DNA from: Stagnihabitans sp043721775
GTDB taxonomy: Bacteria > Pseudomonadota > Alphaproteobacteria > Rhodobacterales > Rhodobacteraceae
DNA: 64,000 nt
Direction of reading: 5' to 3'
Assembly: GCA_043721775.1 (NCBI GenBank)
Contig: JAYSQA010000374.1
Coordinates: forward strand, 1-64,000
Shown: positions 1-7,868 of the stretch, in pieces
Position numbering within the stretch: position 1 is the first letter of the stretch
Layout: each line of letters starts with the position of its first letter
Program-made: the position numbers and the translations under genes
The notes under the pieces: model-generated
Told to the model about the DNA's origin: nothing
What the model saw: the letters and a program-made list of their open reading frames with translations, nothing else
Database searches by the model: none

Positions 1-155
1 CAACACCGCCGAACGCGATGCGGGCCGTCGCCCCGGGCCGCAAGAACTACCGCTTTGTCGGATCACAAACCGGCGGCAAATCCGCCGCCATCGCCTGCAT
101 TGCGGACCCCAAAATCAACCGGATCGACGAGTTGCTGCCATGGAACGCCAAATAG
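1..155 (+). pseudogene. 3' end of a decayed IS66-family transposase (TnpC-like)
   Basis: Frame 3 reads into the window and ends in a TAG at 153-155. The last residues include GRKNYRFVGS, close to the GRKNW/YLFAGS block of IS66 transposases, and the tail INRIDELLPWN, the usual IS66 C-terminus. Between these blocks family members normally carry about 25-30 more residues (the segment around YSLIETAKLN). Here GGKSAAI runs straight into ACIADPKINRIDELL, so an in-frame internal deletion is inferred. The gene is cut by the window start, so the N-terminal part and catalytic residues cannot be judged. It is followed 5 bases later by an IS66-type terminal repeat. Confidence 0.7.
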
Positions 156-160
156 CTGCG

Positions 161-178
161 GTCAGACCGGACGCTTAC
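161..178 (-). repeat. Right terminal inverted repeat of the IS66-family element
   Basis: Read on the minus strand this begins GTAAGCGTCCGGTCTGAC. IS66-family ends typically start with GTAAGCG, and the position just after the transposase stop codon fits the right end of such an element. The left end lies outside the window, so the target duplication could not be checked. Confidence 0.6.
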
Positions 179-612
179 CAAAATGAGGGGTTTGACGCCG
201 TAGGATATCCGACGGCTCTTTGTAGGAAATCTGTAGTTGTACGGCGTAAGATGGGGGGATTAACGCAACGCTTGGTTTGGCGGGGCGGTCATGCAGTAAG
301 TTCTTGGGAAAGCGCTTCTCGGCCTGTTGGTTGGCGTTCTGCCGGTTTGGAGCCTGTTCCCGCTGTCGTCGCCAGCCTGCTGCGGGATACGCAGTTGTAT
401 CAGCCGCATGTCATGCCGCCGAGGGCCTGTTGGGGCAGTTTCGCGGACCTCTTTGTGCGCAGTTCCAAGTTCCGGGGCACGGTGAATGCGCTGGATGAGG
501 TGCCGCCTATGGTGATGCTGTGAAGGGTGTTCCTGCGGCTGGTCTGGCCGGGGATTGCGGAGAATGGGCCGATTGCGGTGAGGAATGAGGTTCTGTGCGC
601 GTTCACCTCACG
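179..612. other. Intergenic stretch with no convincing intact gene
   Basis: Between the IS66 end and the small ORF at 613 no reading frame has both a plausible start and a recognisable product. One plus-strand frame from about 301 gives a hydrophobic stretch (VLGKALLGLLVGVLPVWSLF) that looks like a membrane segment, but an in-frame stop (TAA at 297-299) lies directly upstream and another soon after. This suggests a broken membrane-protein gene next to the insertion element. Which gene it came from was not recognised. Confidence 0.3.
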
Positions 613-768
613 ATGACGGAAGCTGCGTGGTTGGTGTCGGTGGCGCTGATGTGGGGGCATAGGCCGCTTGATCCGCCGTGGGCAATGCTGATGGCGGTGT
701 GCATTGTGACGACGCCGCCTGCAGCGCTGCTGGTGCAGTGGCGGGTGGTGGTGACTTTGGCAGGGTAA
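613..768 (+). CDS. Possible small membrane protein (51 aa) or gene remnant
   Basis: A plus-strand ORF of 51 codons from ATG 613 to TAA 766-768. It encodes a mostly hydrophobic peptide with two likely membrane segments, around MTEAAWLVSVALMWG and AMLMAVCIVTTPPAALLVQW. No family was recognised. No strong Shine-Dalgarno sequence lies in front. The surroundings look like decayed sequence beside an IS66 remnant, so this may be the surviving 3' end of a larger broken membrane-protein gene rather than a functional gene. Confidence 0.25.
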   Translation: MTEAAWLVSVALMWGHRPLDPPWAMLMAVCIVTTPPAALLVQWRVVVTLAG

Positions 769-782
769 GGTAGCGTGGGCCG

Positions 783-810
783 ATGGCCCATCCTACGTAG
801 GATGGGCCAT
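783..810. terminator. Perfect 28-bp palindrome downstream of dnaJ
   Basis: The 28 bases form a perfect palindrome centred between 796 and 797 (arm ATGGCCCATCCTAC). Further copies of GGCCCAT or its complement flank it at 777-820. It lies 16 bases past the dnaJ stop codon, so it can act as a transcription-end or mRNA-stabilising hairpin. No T-tract follows on either strand. It could instead be a member of a dispersed palindromic repeat family, which this window alone cannot show. Confidence 0.5.
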
Positions 811-825
811 TGGCCCATGGTCCGG

Positions 826-1977
826 TCAGTTTTTCATGCCGTCCCAGAAGCCCTTGACCTTGGCGAAGAACGAGGAACCTTCGGGGTTGTTGTCCTCAGC
901 CTCCAGCTTTTCGAACTCGCGCAGCAGTTCTTTCTGGCGGTGTGACAGGTTGACCGGAGTTTCCACGGCCAGTTCGATCAGCATGTCGCCCGAGCCGCCG
1001 CCACGCAGCGCAGGCATGCCCTTTGCGCGCAGCCGCAGTTGCTTGCCGGTTTGCGTGCCCGGTGGGACTTTGACGCGGGATTTGCCGCCATCAATGGTGG
1101 GCACCTCGACCTCACCACCCAAGGCGGCGGTGATCAGCGACACCGGGACGCGGCAGAACAGGTTGACGCCGTCGCGCTGGAAAATCGGGTGTTCGCGGGT
1201 TTCGATGAAGATGTAAAGGTCACCCGCCGGGCCGCCGCGCATGCCGGCTTCGCCTTCGCTGGCAAGACGGATGCGGGTGCCGGTTTCAACGCCTGCGGGG
1301 ATGTTGACCGAGAGAGAGCGTTCACGTTCGATCCGGCCAGCACCGGCGCAGGCTTTGCAGGGGTTCTTGATGGTTTGGCCAGCCCCGGCGCAGGTCGGGC
1401 AGGTACGCTCGACGGTGAAGAAGCCTTGCTGGGCGCGGACTTTGCCCATGCCAGAGCAGGTCGGGCAGGTGACGGGTTCAGCGCCGCCCTCAGCCCCGGT
1501 GCCGTGGCAAGTGTCACAGGCGACCGAGGAGGGCACGGTGATGGTTTTCTGGATGCCTTTGAAGGATTCCTCGAGGCTGACCCGCAGGTTGTAGCGCAGG
1601 TCTGATCCGCGTTGAGCGCGGCGGCGGTTGCCTTGACCGGGCTGGCCGCCACGACCCATGAAATCGCCGAACAGATCCTCGAATACATCCGAGAAAGCGG
1701 AGGCGAAGTCGGGGTTGCTCTGGCCACCGCCACCGCCACCGCCGCGCCCGCCTTCGAAGGCGGCGTGGCCATAGCGGTCGTAGGCGGCTTTCTTATTGGC
1801 GTCTTTCAACACGTCATAAGCCTCGTTCACCTCTTTGAACTGGGCTTCGGCGTCGGGATTGGCGGTGTTGCGGTCGGGGTGCAGTTCTTTGGCCTTGGTG
1901 CGGTAGGCTTTCTTCAGCTCCTCCGCAGAAGCGCCTTTGGCAGCCCCCAAGACTTCGTAATAATCGCGCTTTGTCAT
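826..1977 (-). CDS. dnaJ: Molecular chaperone DnaJ (Hsp40)
   Basis: DnaJ stimulates the DnaK ATPase and delivers unfolded substrates in the cytoplasm. The 383-residue product is full length for a type I DnaJ. It has an N-terminal J domain with HPD at residues 33-35, a Gly-rich linker around 75-90, and four zinc-binding CXXCXGXG-type repeats between about 150 and 215 (CDTCHGTG, CPTCSGMG, CPTCAGAG, CKACAGAG). A C-terminal substrate-binding region follows. It lies 72 bases downstream of dnaK on the same strand, so it is probably co-transcribed from the heat-shock promoter in front of dnaK. Confidence 0.97.
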   Translation of the reverse strand: MTKRDYYEVLGAAKGASAEELKKAYRTKAKELHPDRNTANPDAEAQFKEVNEAYDVLKDANKKAAYDRYGHAAFEGGRGGGGGGGQSNPDFASAFSDVFEDLFGDFMGRGGQPGQGNRRRAQRGSDLRYNLRVSLEESFKGIQKTITVPSSVACDTCHGTGAEGGAEPVTCPTCSGMGKVRAQQGFFTVERTCPTCAGAGQTIKNPCKACAGAGRIERERSLSVNIPAGVETGTRIRLASEGEAGMRGGPAGDLYIFIETREHPIFQRDGVNLFCRVPVSLITAALGGEVEVPTIDGGKSRVKVPPGTQTGKQLRLRAKGMPALRGGGSGDMLIELAVETPVNLSHRQKELLREFEKLEAEDNNPEGSSFFAKVKGFWDGMKN

Positions 1978-2004
1978 GCCGGGACCTCTGATCTGGAACG
2001 CGTT

Positions 2005-2031
2005 TGGGCGACCCCGTGACAGGGCCGCCCA
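2005..2031 (-). other. Hairpin in the dnaK-dnaJ intercistronic gap
   Basis: TGGGCG at 2005-2010 pairs with CGCCCA at 2026-2031, and inner CCC/GGG pairs extend the stem across a small bulge. It sits between the dnaK stop and the dnaJ start with no T-tract after it. A role in partial termination or in protecting the dnaK message, giving more DnaK than DnaJ, is inferred from position only. Confidence 0.35.
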
Positions 2032-2049
2032 GTTCAGGTTCCGCGCTGG

Positions 2050-3957
2050 TTACTTGCGCTTGTTGTTGCCAAGGTCTTCGAAATCGGCATCAACGATATC
2101 ATCGTCAACGTCACGGGGCGCGTCTTCGTCTTTGCCTTCAGCAGCCGAGGCTTGCGATTTGTAGATCGCCTCACCCAGCTTCATGGCGGCGTCGGTCAGG
2201 TTTTGGATCCCACCCTTGATCTTGCCAGCTTCTTCGGACTTGAGTGTATCTTCCAAAGCGCCCATCGCCAGTTCGATGACTTCGACGGTGGACGGGTCCA
2301 CCTTGTCGCCATGTTCGGCCAAGGACTTCTTGGTCGAGTGCAGCAGGCTTTCGGCCTGGTTCTTGGCTTCCACCAGTTCACGACGGGCCTTGTCAGCGTC
2401 AGCGTTGGCTTCGGCGTCCTTGACCATGCGTTCGATGTCGGCATCAGACAGACCGCCTGAGGCCTGAATGGTGATCGCCTGTTCCTTGCCGGTGCCTTTG
2501 TCCTTGGCCTTGACCGTCACAATGCCGTTGGCGTCGATGTCGAAGGTTACCTCGATCTGTGGCATACCGCGGGGCGACGGTGGGATGTGCTCCAGGTTGA
2601 ACTGGCCGAGCATCTTGTTGTCAGCCGCCATTTCACGCTCGCCCTGGAAGCAGCGCAGGGTCACGGCGTTCTGGTTGTCTTCGGCGGTGGAGAAGATTTG
2701 CGACTTTTTGGTCGGGATCGTGGTGTTGCGGTCGATCAGGCGGGTGAAGACGCCGCCGAGGGTTTCAATGCCAAGCGACAGCGGGGTGACGTCCAGCAGA
2801 ACCACGTCCTTGACGTCACCTTGCAGAACGCCGGCCTGGATGGCAGCACCGGCGGCCACGACCTCATCGGGGTTGACGCCCTTGTGGGGTTCCTTGCCGA
2901 AGAACTTGGTCACTTCTTCAATGACGCGGGGCATACGGGTCATGCCGCCGACCAGAACGACTTCGTCGATGTCATTGATCGAAACGCCAGCATCTTTCAA
3001 CGCGGCTTGGCACGGCTTGATTGTGCGCTTGATCAGGTCGTCGCACAGGCTTTCCAGCTTGGCACGGGTCATCTTCACAACCAGGTGCAGCGGCTGGCCC
3101 GAGTTGCGGTCCATGCTGATGAAAGGCTGGTTGATTTCGGTCTGGGTCGAAGACGACAGCTCGATCTTGGCCTTTTCCGACGCCTCTTTCAGGCGTTGCA
3201 GGGCCATCTTGTCCAGCGTCAGGTCAACGCCATGCTCTTTCTTGAACTCATCCGCGAGGTAGTTCACGATGCGCATGTCAAAGTCTTCGCCACCAAGGAA
3301 GGTGTCGCCGTTGGTGGATTTCACCTCGAACAGGCCGTCGTCAATCTCCAGAATGGTGATGTCGAAGGTGCCGCCGCCAAGGTCATAGACCGCGATGGTT
3401 TTGGTTTCTTTTTTATCCAGACCGTAGGCCAAAGCAGCGGCCGTCGGCTCGTTGATGATGCGCAGCACTTCCAGACCGGCGATCTTGCCTGCGTCTTTGG
3501 TGGCCTGACGCTGGGCGTCGTTGAAATAGGCGGGGACGGTGATGACGGCTTGGGTAACGGTTTCACCCAAGTAAGCCTCAGCCGTTTCCTTCATCTTTTG
3601 CAGGATGATGGCGGATATCTGGCTGGGCGAGTACTTTTCGCCACGCGCTTCAACCCATGCGTCGCCGTTGCCACCGGGGACAACCTTGTAGGGCAGATTC
3701 TTCAGGTCTTTTGCCAGCAGCGGATCATCCGCACGGCGGCCGATCAGACGCTTGACGGCAAAGACGGTGTTGGCAGCGTTGGTCACGGCCTGACGCTTGG
3801 CAGCTTGGCCGACCAGACGCTCATTCTCGGTAAAGGCAACGATGGACGGCGTGGTACGCGCGCCTTCGGAGTTTTCAATAATGCGGGGTTGGCTGCCATC
3901 CATGATGGCGACGCAGGAGTTGGTTGTCCCGAGGTCAATACCGATGATCTTGGCCAT
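2050..3957 (-). CDS. dnaK: Chaperone protein DnaK (Hsp70)
   Basis: ATP-dependent Hsp70 chaperone of the cytoplasm, working with DnaJ and GrpE. The start at 3957 (MAKIIGIDLGTTNS) is chosen because the longer frame up to 4185 adds 76 residues unlike any DnaK. The resulting 635 residues match the family length. Visible motifs are the phosphate-binding GIDLGTTNS at residues 6-14, the second phosphate motif VYDLGGGTFD, and an acidic C-terminal tail ending in DFEDLGNNKRK. A sigma-32-like promoter lies about 120 bases upstream of the start and dnaJ follows downstream. Confidence 0.98.
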   Translation of the reverse strand: MAKIIGIDLGTTNSCVAIMDGSQPRIIENSEGARTTPSIVAFTENERLVGQAAKRQAVTNAANTVFAVKRLIGRRADDPLLAKDLKNLPYKVVPGGNGDAWVEARGEKYSPSQISAIILQKMKETAEAYLGETVTQAVITVPAYFNDAQRQATKDAGKIAGLEVLRIINEPTAAALAYGLDKKETKTIAVYDLGGGTFDITILEIDDGLFEVKSTNGDTFLGGEDFDMRIVNYLADEFKKEHGVDLTLDKMALQRLKEASEKAKIELSSSTQTEINQPFISMDRNSGQPLHLVVKMTRAKLESLCDDLIKRTIKPCQAALKDAGVSINDIDEVVLVGGMTRMPRVIEEVTKFFGKEPHKGVNPDEVVAAGAAIQAGVLQGDVKDVVLLDVTPLSLGIETLGGVFTRLIDRNTTIPTKKSQIFSTAEDNQNAVTLRCFQGEREMAADNKMLGQFNLEHIPPSPRGMPQIEVTFDIDANGIVTVKAKDKGTGKEQAITIQASGGLSDADIERMVKDAEANADADKARRELVEAKNQAESLLHSTKKSLAEHGDKVDPSTVEVIELAMGALEDTLKSEEAGKIKGGIQNLTDAAMKLGEAIYKSQASAAEGKDEDAPRDVDDDIVDADFEDLGNNKRK

Positions 3958-4076
3958 AGTCTGTTCCCTTTTCTCAGGCGATGTTATGGGGCGGACCCAA
4001 TCAGGCATCCTGCCCCGATCCCAAACTGAACCGTCCGGCTGTGCCCTTGCAAGCATCCCCTTTCGGCTTCCGAGGG

Positions 4077-4106
4077 TATATAAGGGGGGGCAATCGGTGC
4101 TGCAAG
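4077..4106 (-). promoter_or_regulatory. Sigma-32 (RpoH)-like promoter for dnaK-dnaJ
   Basis: On the minus strand CTTGCA (4106-4101) is followed after exactly 16 bases by CTTATATA (4084-4077). This resembles the alphaproteobacterial RpoH pattern, a CTTG-type -35 and a CYTATNT-type -10. The expected start point near 4070 would give a leader of roughly 110 bases before dnaK. The spacer contains a run of seven C on the transcribed sense strand. The function is inferred from the match and the position before a heat-shock operon. Confidence 0.6.
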
Positions 4107-4202
4107 CGGCGGCACGCGGGGAATGATCAAGGATTGTGATGAAAGCTGTCGATTTCGCCGGACGCGGCCAAATCTCATCCGTCATCCGTCATCCGCCAGC
4201 CG

Positions 4203-5024
4203 TCAGCCGCGGGCGCTCCAGCTGATCGAGACGTATTTGTTGGTGAAGGTGTCGCCCATCAGGCCAAGCACGATCAGCGCCCCGGCGACCATGACGGGGT
4301 ACAGGATCGAACTGTAATGCGGGTGATAGTTCAGGAAGATGAAGCCGCGCCCCTGATCAATCACGTGGAACAGGGGGTTCCACCAGAACCATGCCAGTTT
4401 CGTGGTTGGCATGGCATTGGCCACGAACATCTTGCCGGACGCAACCATGTTGGCCCGGCTGTAGACAGTGTTCAGAATGGTGAAGAAGTTGGGCGACCAT
4501 GGGTTTGCCGCCTTGAACACCATGCCGATGCCAATGCCCGACACCCAAGCCAGCAAAAGCATGCACAGCGCCATGATCGGCTGTTCAATGGTGATGCGGT
4601 TGAAGACGGTGCTGTAAAAGAACAGGATCACGCTGATCGACAGGATCTGCTGGTACAGCGTGGCCAAAGCCTGCCCGGCGATCGCGACGATCGTGTTCAT
4701 CGGCGCGTGTTTCATCATCGACGAGGTTGGACCATCGGCTTTTGACACGGCTTGAATCGTCTTGATGTGGGTCATGAACATGAAGATGCCCGACATCGAA
4801 TACAGCATGAAATCGCCCCGGATCGCGCCACCGCGAAAGCCGAGGTAGGTCATCATGAACCAGAAGAACAAGACCATGACGACCGATTGCACCAAGGACA
4901 TCGCCAGCCCAAGGATCGCGTTGCCGTGCGACTTGCGGATGTCACGCACCGCGACGTGGAAGATCAACTCTGCTGTGGCGAGCAGGCTGCCGACGTGCGA
5001 CTTTGGGATTGCGGGTTGGAACAT
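4203..5024 (-). CDS. ABC-2 type polysaccharide/polyol-phosphate export permease (KpsM-like)
   Basis: A 273-residue inner-membrane protein with about six hydrophobic segments (for example around residues 35-60, 75-90, 110-140, 145-175 and 240-260). The overall pattern is that of ABC-2 permeases that export capsular polysaccharide, O-antigen or teichoic acid, as in KpsM/TagG. The C-terminal block with FWWNPLFHVIDQGR is typical of this family. The partner ATPase (KpsT-like) is not adjacent in this window. The gene is divergent from cysQ-kdsB and lies near galU and glycosyltransferases, so export of a surface glycan is the likely role. Confidence 0.85.
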   Translation of the reverse strand: MFQPAIPKSHVGSLLATAELIFHVAVRDIRKSHGNAILGLAMSLVQSVVMVLFFWFMMTYLGFRGGAIRGDFMLYSMSGIFMFMTHIKTIQAVSKADGPTSSMMKHAPMNTIVAIAGQALATLYQQILSISVILFFYSTVFNRITIEQPIMALCMLLLAWVSGIGIGMVFKAANPWSPNFFTILNTVYSRANMVASGKMFVANAMPTTKLAWFWWNPLFHVIDQGRGFIFLNYHPHYSSILYPVMVAGALIVLGLMGDTFTNKYVSISWSARG

Positions 5025-5173
5025 GGCCGAAAATCTCTTGGGTGGTGGGGTTTGCCGTCAGTTTCTTCTACGCTGGGAAACCTTGCTGTTCTCTTTATCT
5101 TTGAGGATAAGGGCAGAAACATGGTTATTCAATCGAAGGCCAAGGGAAATTCCCGGTCCTCACAGGAGATTGC

Positions 5174-5968
5174 ATGGATTTCGACCGTCTTGTTCCCATT
5201 ATCCGTCGTCTTGCCTTGCAGGCCGGAGACCGAATCATGCAGGTCTACAATGGCCCGGATTTCGCGGTGAAGCTGAAGGGCGACGCCAGCCCGGTGACCG
5301 AAGCCGATGAGGCGGCAGACGAGATCATCTCGGCTGGCCTGCGGGCGGCATTCCCGGACGTGGTGCTGATCACCGAAGAGCAGGCGGCGAGCCATGCTTT
5401 GACGGCCAGCACCTTCCTGATTGTTGACCCGCTGGATGGCACCAAAGAGTTCGTGCAGCGGCGCGGCGATTTCACGGTGAACATCGCCTATGTGCAAGAC
5501 GGCGTGCCGGTGCGCGGGGTGGTTTATGCCCCGGCGCAAGACCGTCTGTTCTACACCCTGCCCAATGGGATCACGGTGGAAGAGATCGGCGCCTTTGACA
5601 AGGATGTGGTGGGGACGCTGAAAAAGGTGGGGGTTTCGACCCCGGACAATGCGGCACTGATGGTGGTGGCCTCAAAAAGCCACCGCGATGCGGCCACGGA
5701 TGATTATATCAGCAAGTATGCCGTCAAGGATATGAAAAGCGCGGGGTCCAGCCTGAAATTCTGTCTGGTGGCGACTGGCGAGGCGGATTTGTATCCGCGT
5801 CTGGGGCGCACGATGGAATGGGACACGGCGGCAGGCGATGCCGTGTTGCGGGGCGCAGGCGGGCATGTGGTGCGGTTTGATGATCACTTACCCTTGGCTT
5901 ATGGCAAGGCGGGCTGGGACAATCCGTTCTTCATCGCCTACGCGCCGGGCGTGGATTTGAAGACATGA
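5174..5968 (+). CDS. cysQ: 3'(2'),5'-bisphosphate nucleotidase CysQ
   Basis: Lithium-sensitive, Mg-dependent phosphatase that converts 3'-phosphoadenosine 5'-phosphate (PAP) to AMP. It belongs to the inositol-monophosphatase superfamily. The 264-residue product shows the metal-binding EE pair at 68-69, DPLDGT at 85-90 and WDxxxxD at 216-222. A good ribosome site (CAGGAG) precedes ATG 5174. It overlaps kdsB by four bases (ATGA), so the two are translationally coupled. PAP is the by-product of PAPS-dependent sulfotransferases, which fits the sulfotransferase gene further downstream, although they are not in the same transcription unit for certain. Confidence 0.9.
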   Translation: MDFDRLVPIIRRLALQAGDRIMQVYNGPDFAVKLKGDASPVTEADEAADEIISAGLRAAFPDVVLITEEQAASHALTASTFLIVDPLDGTKEFVQRRGDFTVNIAYVQDGVPVRGVVYAPAQDRLFYTLPNGITVEEIGAFDKDVVGTLKKVGVSTPDNAALMVVASKSHRDAATDDYISKYAVKDMKSAGSSLKFCLVATGEADLYPRLGRTMEWDTAAGDAVLRGAGGHVVRFDDHLPLAYGKAGWDNPFFIAYAPGVDLKT

Positions 5969-6759
5969 GCGTTCTGATTGCGATACCGGCCCGATATGCC
6001 TCGACCCGGTATCCCGGCAAGCCTTTGGTGGTTTTGCGGGGGCCAGATGGGGAAAAGACTCTGATCCGCCGCAGTTGGGAAGCCGCGATGACGGTCAGGG
6101 GCGTGGACCGCGTGGTGGTGGCGACGGATGATACCCGCATTCGTGACCATGCCGAGGGATTCGGGGCTGAGGTTGTGATGACATCTTCCGATCCGCAGAA
6201 TGGGACGGAGCGGTGTGCGGAAGTGGCGCAGAACCTGCCCGGCTTTGACGTTGTGGTGAATTTGCAGGGCGATGCGCCACTGACTCCGGCTTGGTTTGTC
6301 GAGGACCTGATCGTGGGGCTGCTGGCGGATGATGCGGCGGAAATTGCAACACCGGTGCTGCGCTGCGATGGGCGGGCGGTGGCGGGGTTTCTGGCGGACC
6401 GGAGGGCCGGGCGTGTGGGAGGTACGACGGCGGTGTTTGGTGCGGGGGGGCGGGGGCTGTACTTCTCGAAGGAAGTGATTCCCTACACCGGCAAGACCTA
6501 TGCCGATGACGAGCCGACCCCAGTGTTTCACCATGTGGGGGTCTATGCCTATCGGCCCAAAGCGCTTGCGGACTATCCAACTTGGCCTGTTGGCCCATTG
6601 GAAAAGCTGGAAGGGCTGGAACAGCTGCGTTTTCTGGAACAGGGTCGCCCCGTGCTGTGTGTCGAGGTTCAGGCGAAGGGCCGCCAGTTCTGGGAACTGA
6701 ACAACCCGTCTGACGTGCCGGTCATCGAAGCGATGCTGCAATCCATGGCGCTTGGTTGA
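5965..6759 (+). CDS. kdsB: 3-deoxy-manno-octulosonate cytidylyltransferase (CMP-Kdo synthetase)
   Basis: Activates Kdo with CTP to CMP-Kdo for lipopolysaccharide inner core or Kdo-containing capsule. The 264-residue protein starts with the nucleotide-binding block IPARYASTRYPGKPL (7-21), has VVVATDDTRI near 50-59 and the metal-binding VNLQGDAPLT at 99-107. Later parts (PYTGKTYADDEP, HHVGVYAYRPKAL) also match the family. It starts within the end of cysQ (ATGA overlap). The window has no other Kdo gene. Confidence 0.9.
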   Translation: MSVLIAIPARYASTRYPGKPLVVLRGPDGEKTLIRRSWEAAMTVRGVDRVVVATDDTRIRDHAEGFGAEVVMTSSDPQNGTERCAEVAQNLPGFDVVVNLQGDAPLTPAWFVEDLIVGLLADDAAEIATPVLRCDGRAVAGFLADRRAGRVGGTTAVFGAGGRGLYFSKEVIPYTGKTYADDEPTPVFHHVGVYAYRPKALADYPTWPVGPLEKLEGLEQLRFLEQGRPVLCVEVQAKGRQFWELNNPSDVPVIEAMLQSMALG

Positions 6760-6953
6760 CCAACTGCCTTAACTTGGGCGGAATTCCGCCTTCAAAGTGT
6801 CCCTGTACTATGCGAATGCAGACTAAATTGTGCAAAGGTCCGAAACGTCACCGGCTTGCATGCGAGCATGCGACACAAACCTCAGTTAGTGTGTGTCGTG
6901 GAAAGATCAGTTTAGTTGAGTGCAGTTTGGCAGAATGAACGCGGGTGGTTAAG

Positions 6954-7865
6954 ATGGCTGAGATCGTAAGACGCAAGATCAAGAAGGTCACCAAGGCCGT
7001 TTTCCCGGTTGCGGGCATGGGGACGCGGTTCCTTCCGGCCACAAAGTCTATCCCCAAGGAAATCCTGACTCTGGTTGACCGTCCGCTGATCCAGTACGCG
7101 ATTGACGAGGCGCGGGCTGCCGGGATCAAGGAATTCATCTTCGTCACCGCGCGCGGCAAGTCGGCGCTGGAAGACTACTTCGACCACTCTCCGGAACTTG
7201 AGGCGACCTTGCGCCGCGCTGGCAAGGATGACCTTCTGGAGGTGCTGCGCGAAACCAACATGGATTCGGGCGCCATCGCCTATGTCCGGCAGAACCGGGC
7301 GCTGGGTCTGGGCCATGCGGTCTGGTGCGCGCGTCGTCTGATTGGCAATGAACCCTTCGCGGTCCTGCTGCCTGATGACGTGATTGCCGCCGAAAAGCCT
7401 TGCCTGCAACAGATGGTGGAAGCTTACGAACAGACCGGTGGCAACATGGTTGCTGCGATGGAAGTGCCTGTCGAACGGACCTCGTCCTACGGCGTGCTGG
7501 ATGTAGCCGAGGATATGGGGTCTATCGTGCAGGTCAAGGGCATGGTGGAAAAGCCCAAAAGCGATCCGCCGTCGAACCTTGCGGTGATCGGGCGCTATAT
7601 TCTGACGCCGAAGGTCATGGCGAACCTGAACAAGATGAAGGCGGGCGCGGGTGGCGAAATTCAGTTGACCGACGCGATTGCCGAAGAGGCCTCGACCCCG
7701 GGTCAGGTGTTTGGCTTCCGCTTCCGTGGCCAGCGCTATGACTGCGGCAGCAAGGCCGGGTTCTTGCAGGCGACGGTGGCGTTTGGGCTGTCGCGCCCGG
7801 ATCTGCGCGGGGAATTCTCGGCCTATATCAACGATATGGTCGCGATGCAGAAGGCGGCACAGTAG
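6954..7865 (+). CDS. galU: UTP-glucose-1-phosphate uridylyltransferase
   Basis: Makes UDP-glucose from UTP and glucose-1-phosphate, a precursor for surface glycans. The nucleotide-binding motif GMGTRFLPATK is at residues 21-31 with the conserved IPKEIL after it. VEKPKSDPPSNLAVIGRYIL is another family block. ATG 6954 is preferred because GGGTGG lies a few bases upstream. A GTG at 6945 would add three residues. The 303 residues are normal for GalU. A 185-base gap upstream separates it from kdsB, and two glycosyltransferase genes follow at once (3 bases), suggesting one operon. Confidence 0.95.
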   Translation: MAEIVRRKIKKVTKAVFPVAGMGTRFLPATKSIPKEILTLVDRPLIQYAIDEARAAGIKEFIFVTARGKSALEDYFDHSPELEATLRRAGKDDLLEVLRETNMDSGAIAYVRQNRALGLGHAVWCARRLIGNEPFAVLLPDDVIAAEKPCLQQMVEAYEQTGGNMVAAMEVPVERTSSYGVLDVAEDMGSIVQVKGMVEKPKSDPPSNLAVIGRYILTPKVMANLNKMKAGAGGEIQLTDAIAEEASTPGQVFGFRFRGQRYDCGSKAGFLQATVAFGLSRPDLRGEFSAYINDMVAMQKAAQ

Positions 7866-7868
7866 ACC

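Noticed and set aside
2587..4029. Long plus-strand frame (480 codons) opposite dnaK
   Set aside because: It is antisense to a certain dnaK gene, has no recognisable domain, and is a shadow of the GC-rich codon pattern.
2050..4185. 711-codon version of dnaK
   Set aside because: The additional 76 residues have no DnaK similarity and would cover the heat-shock promoter.
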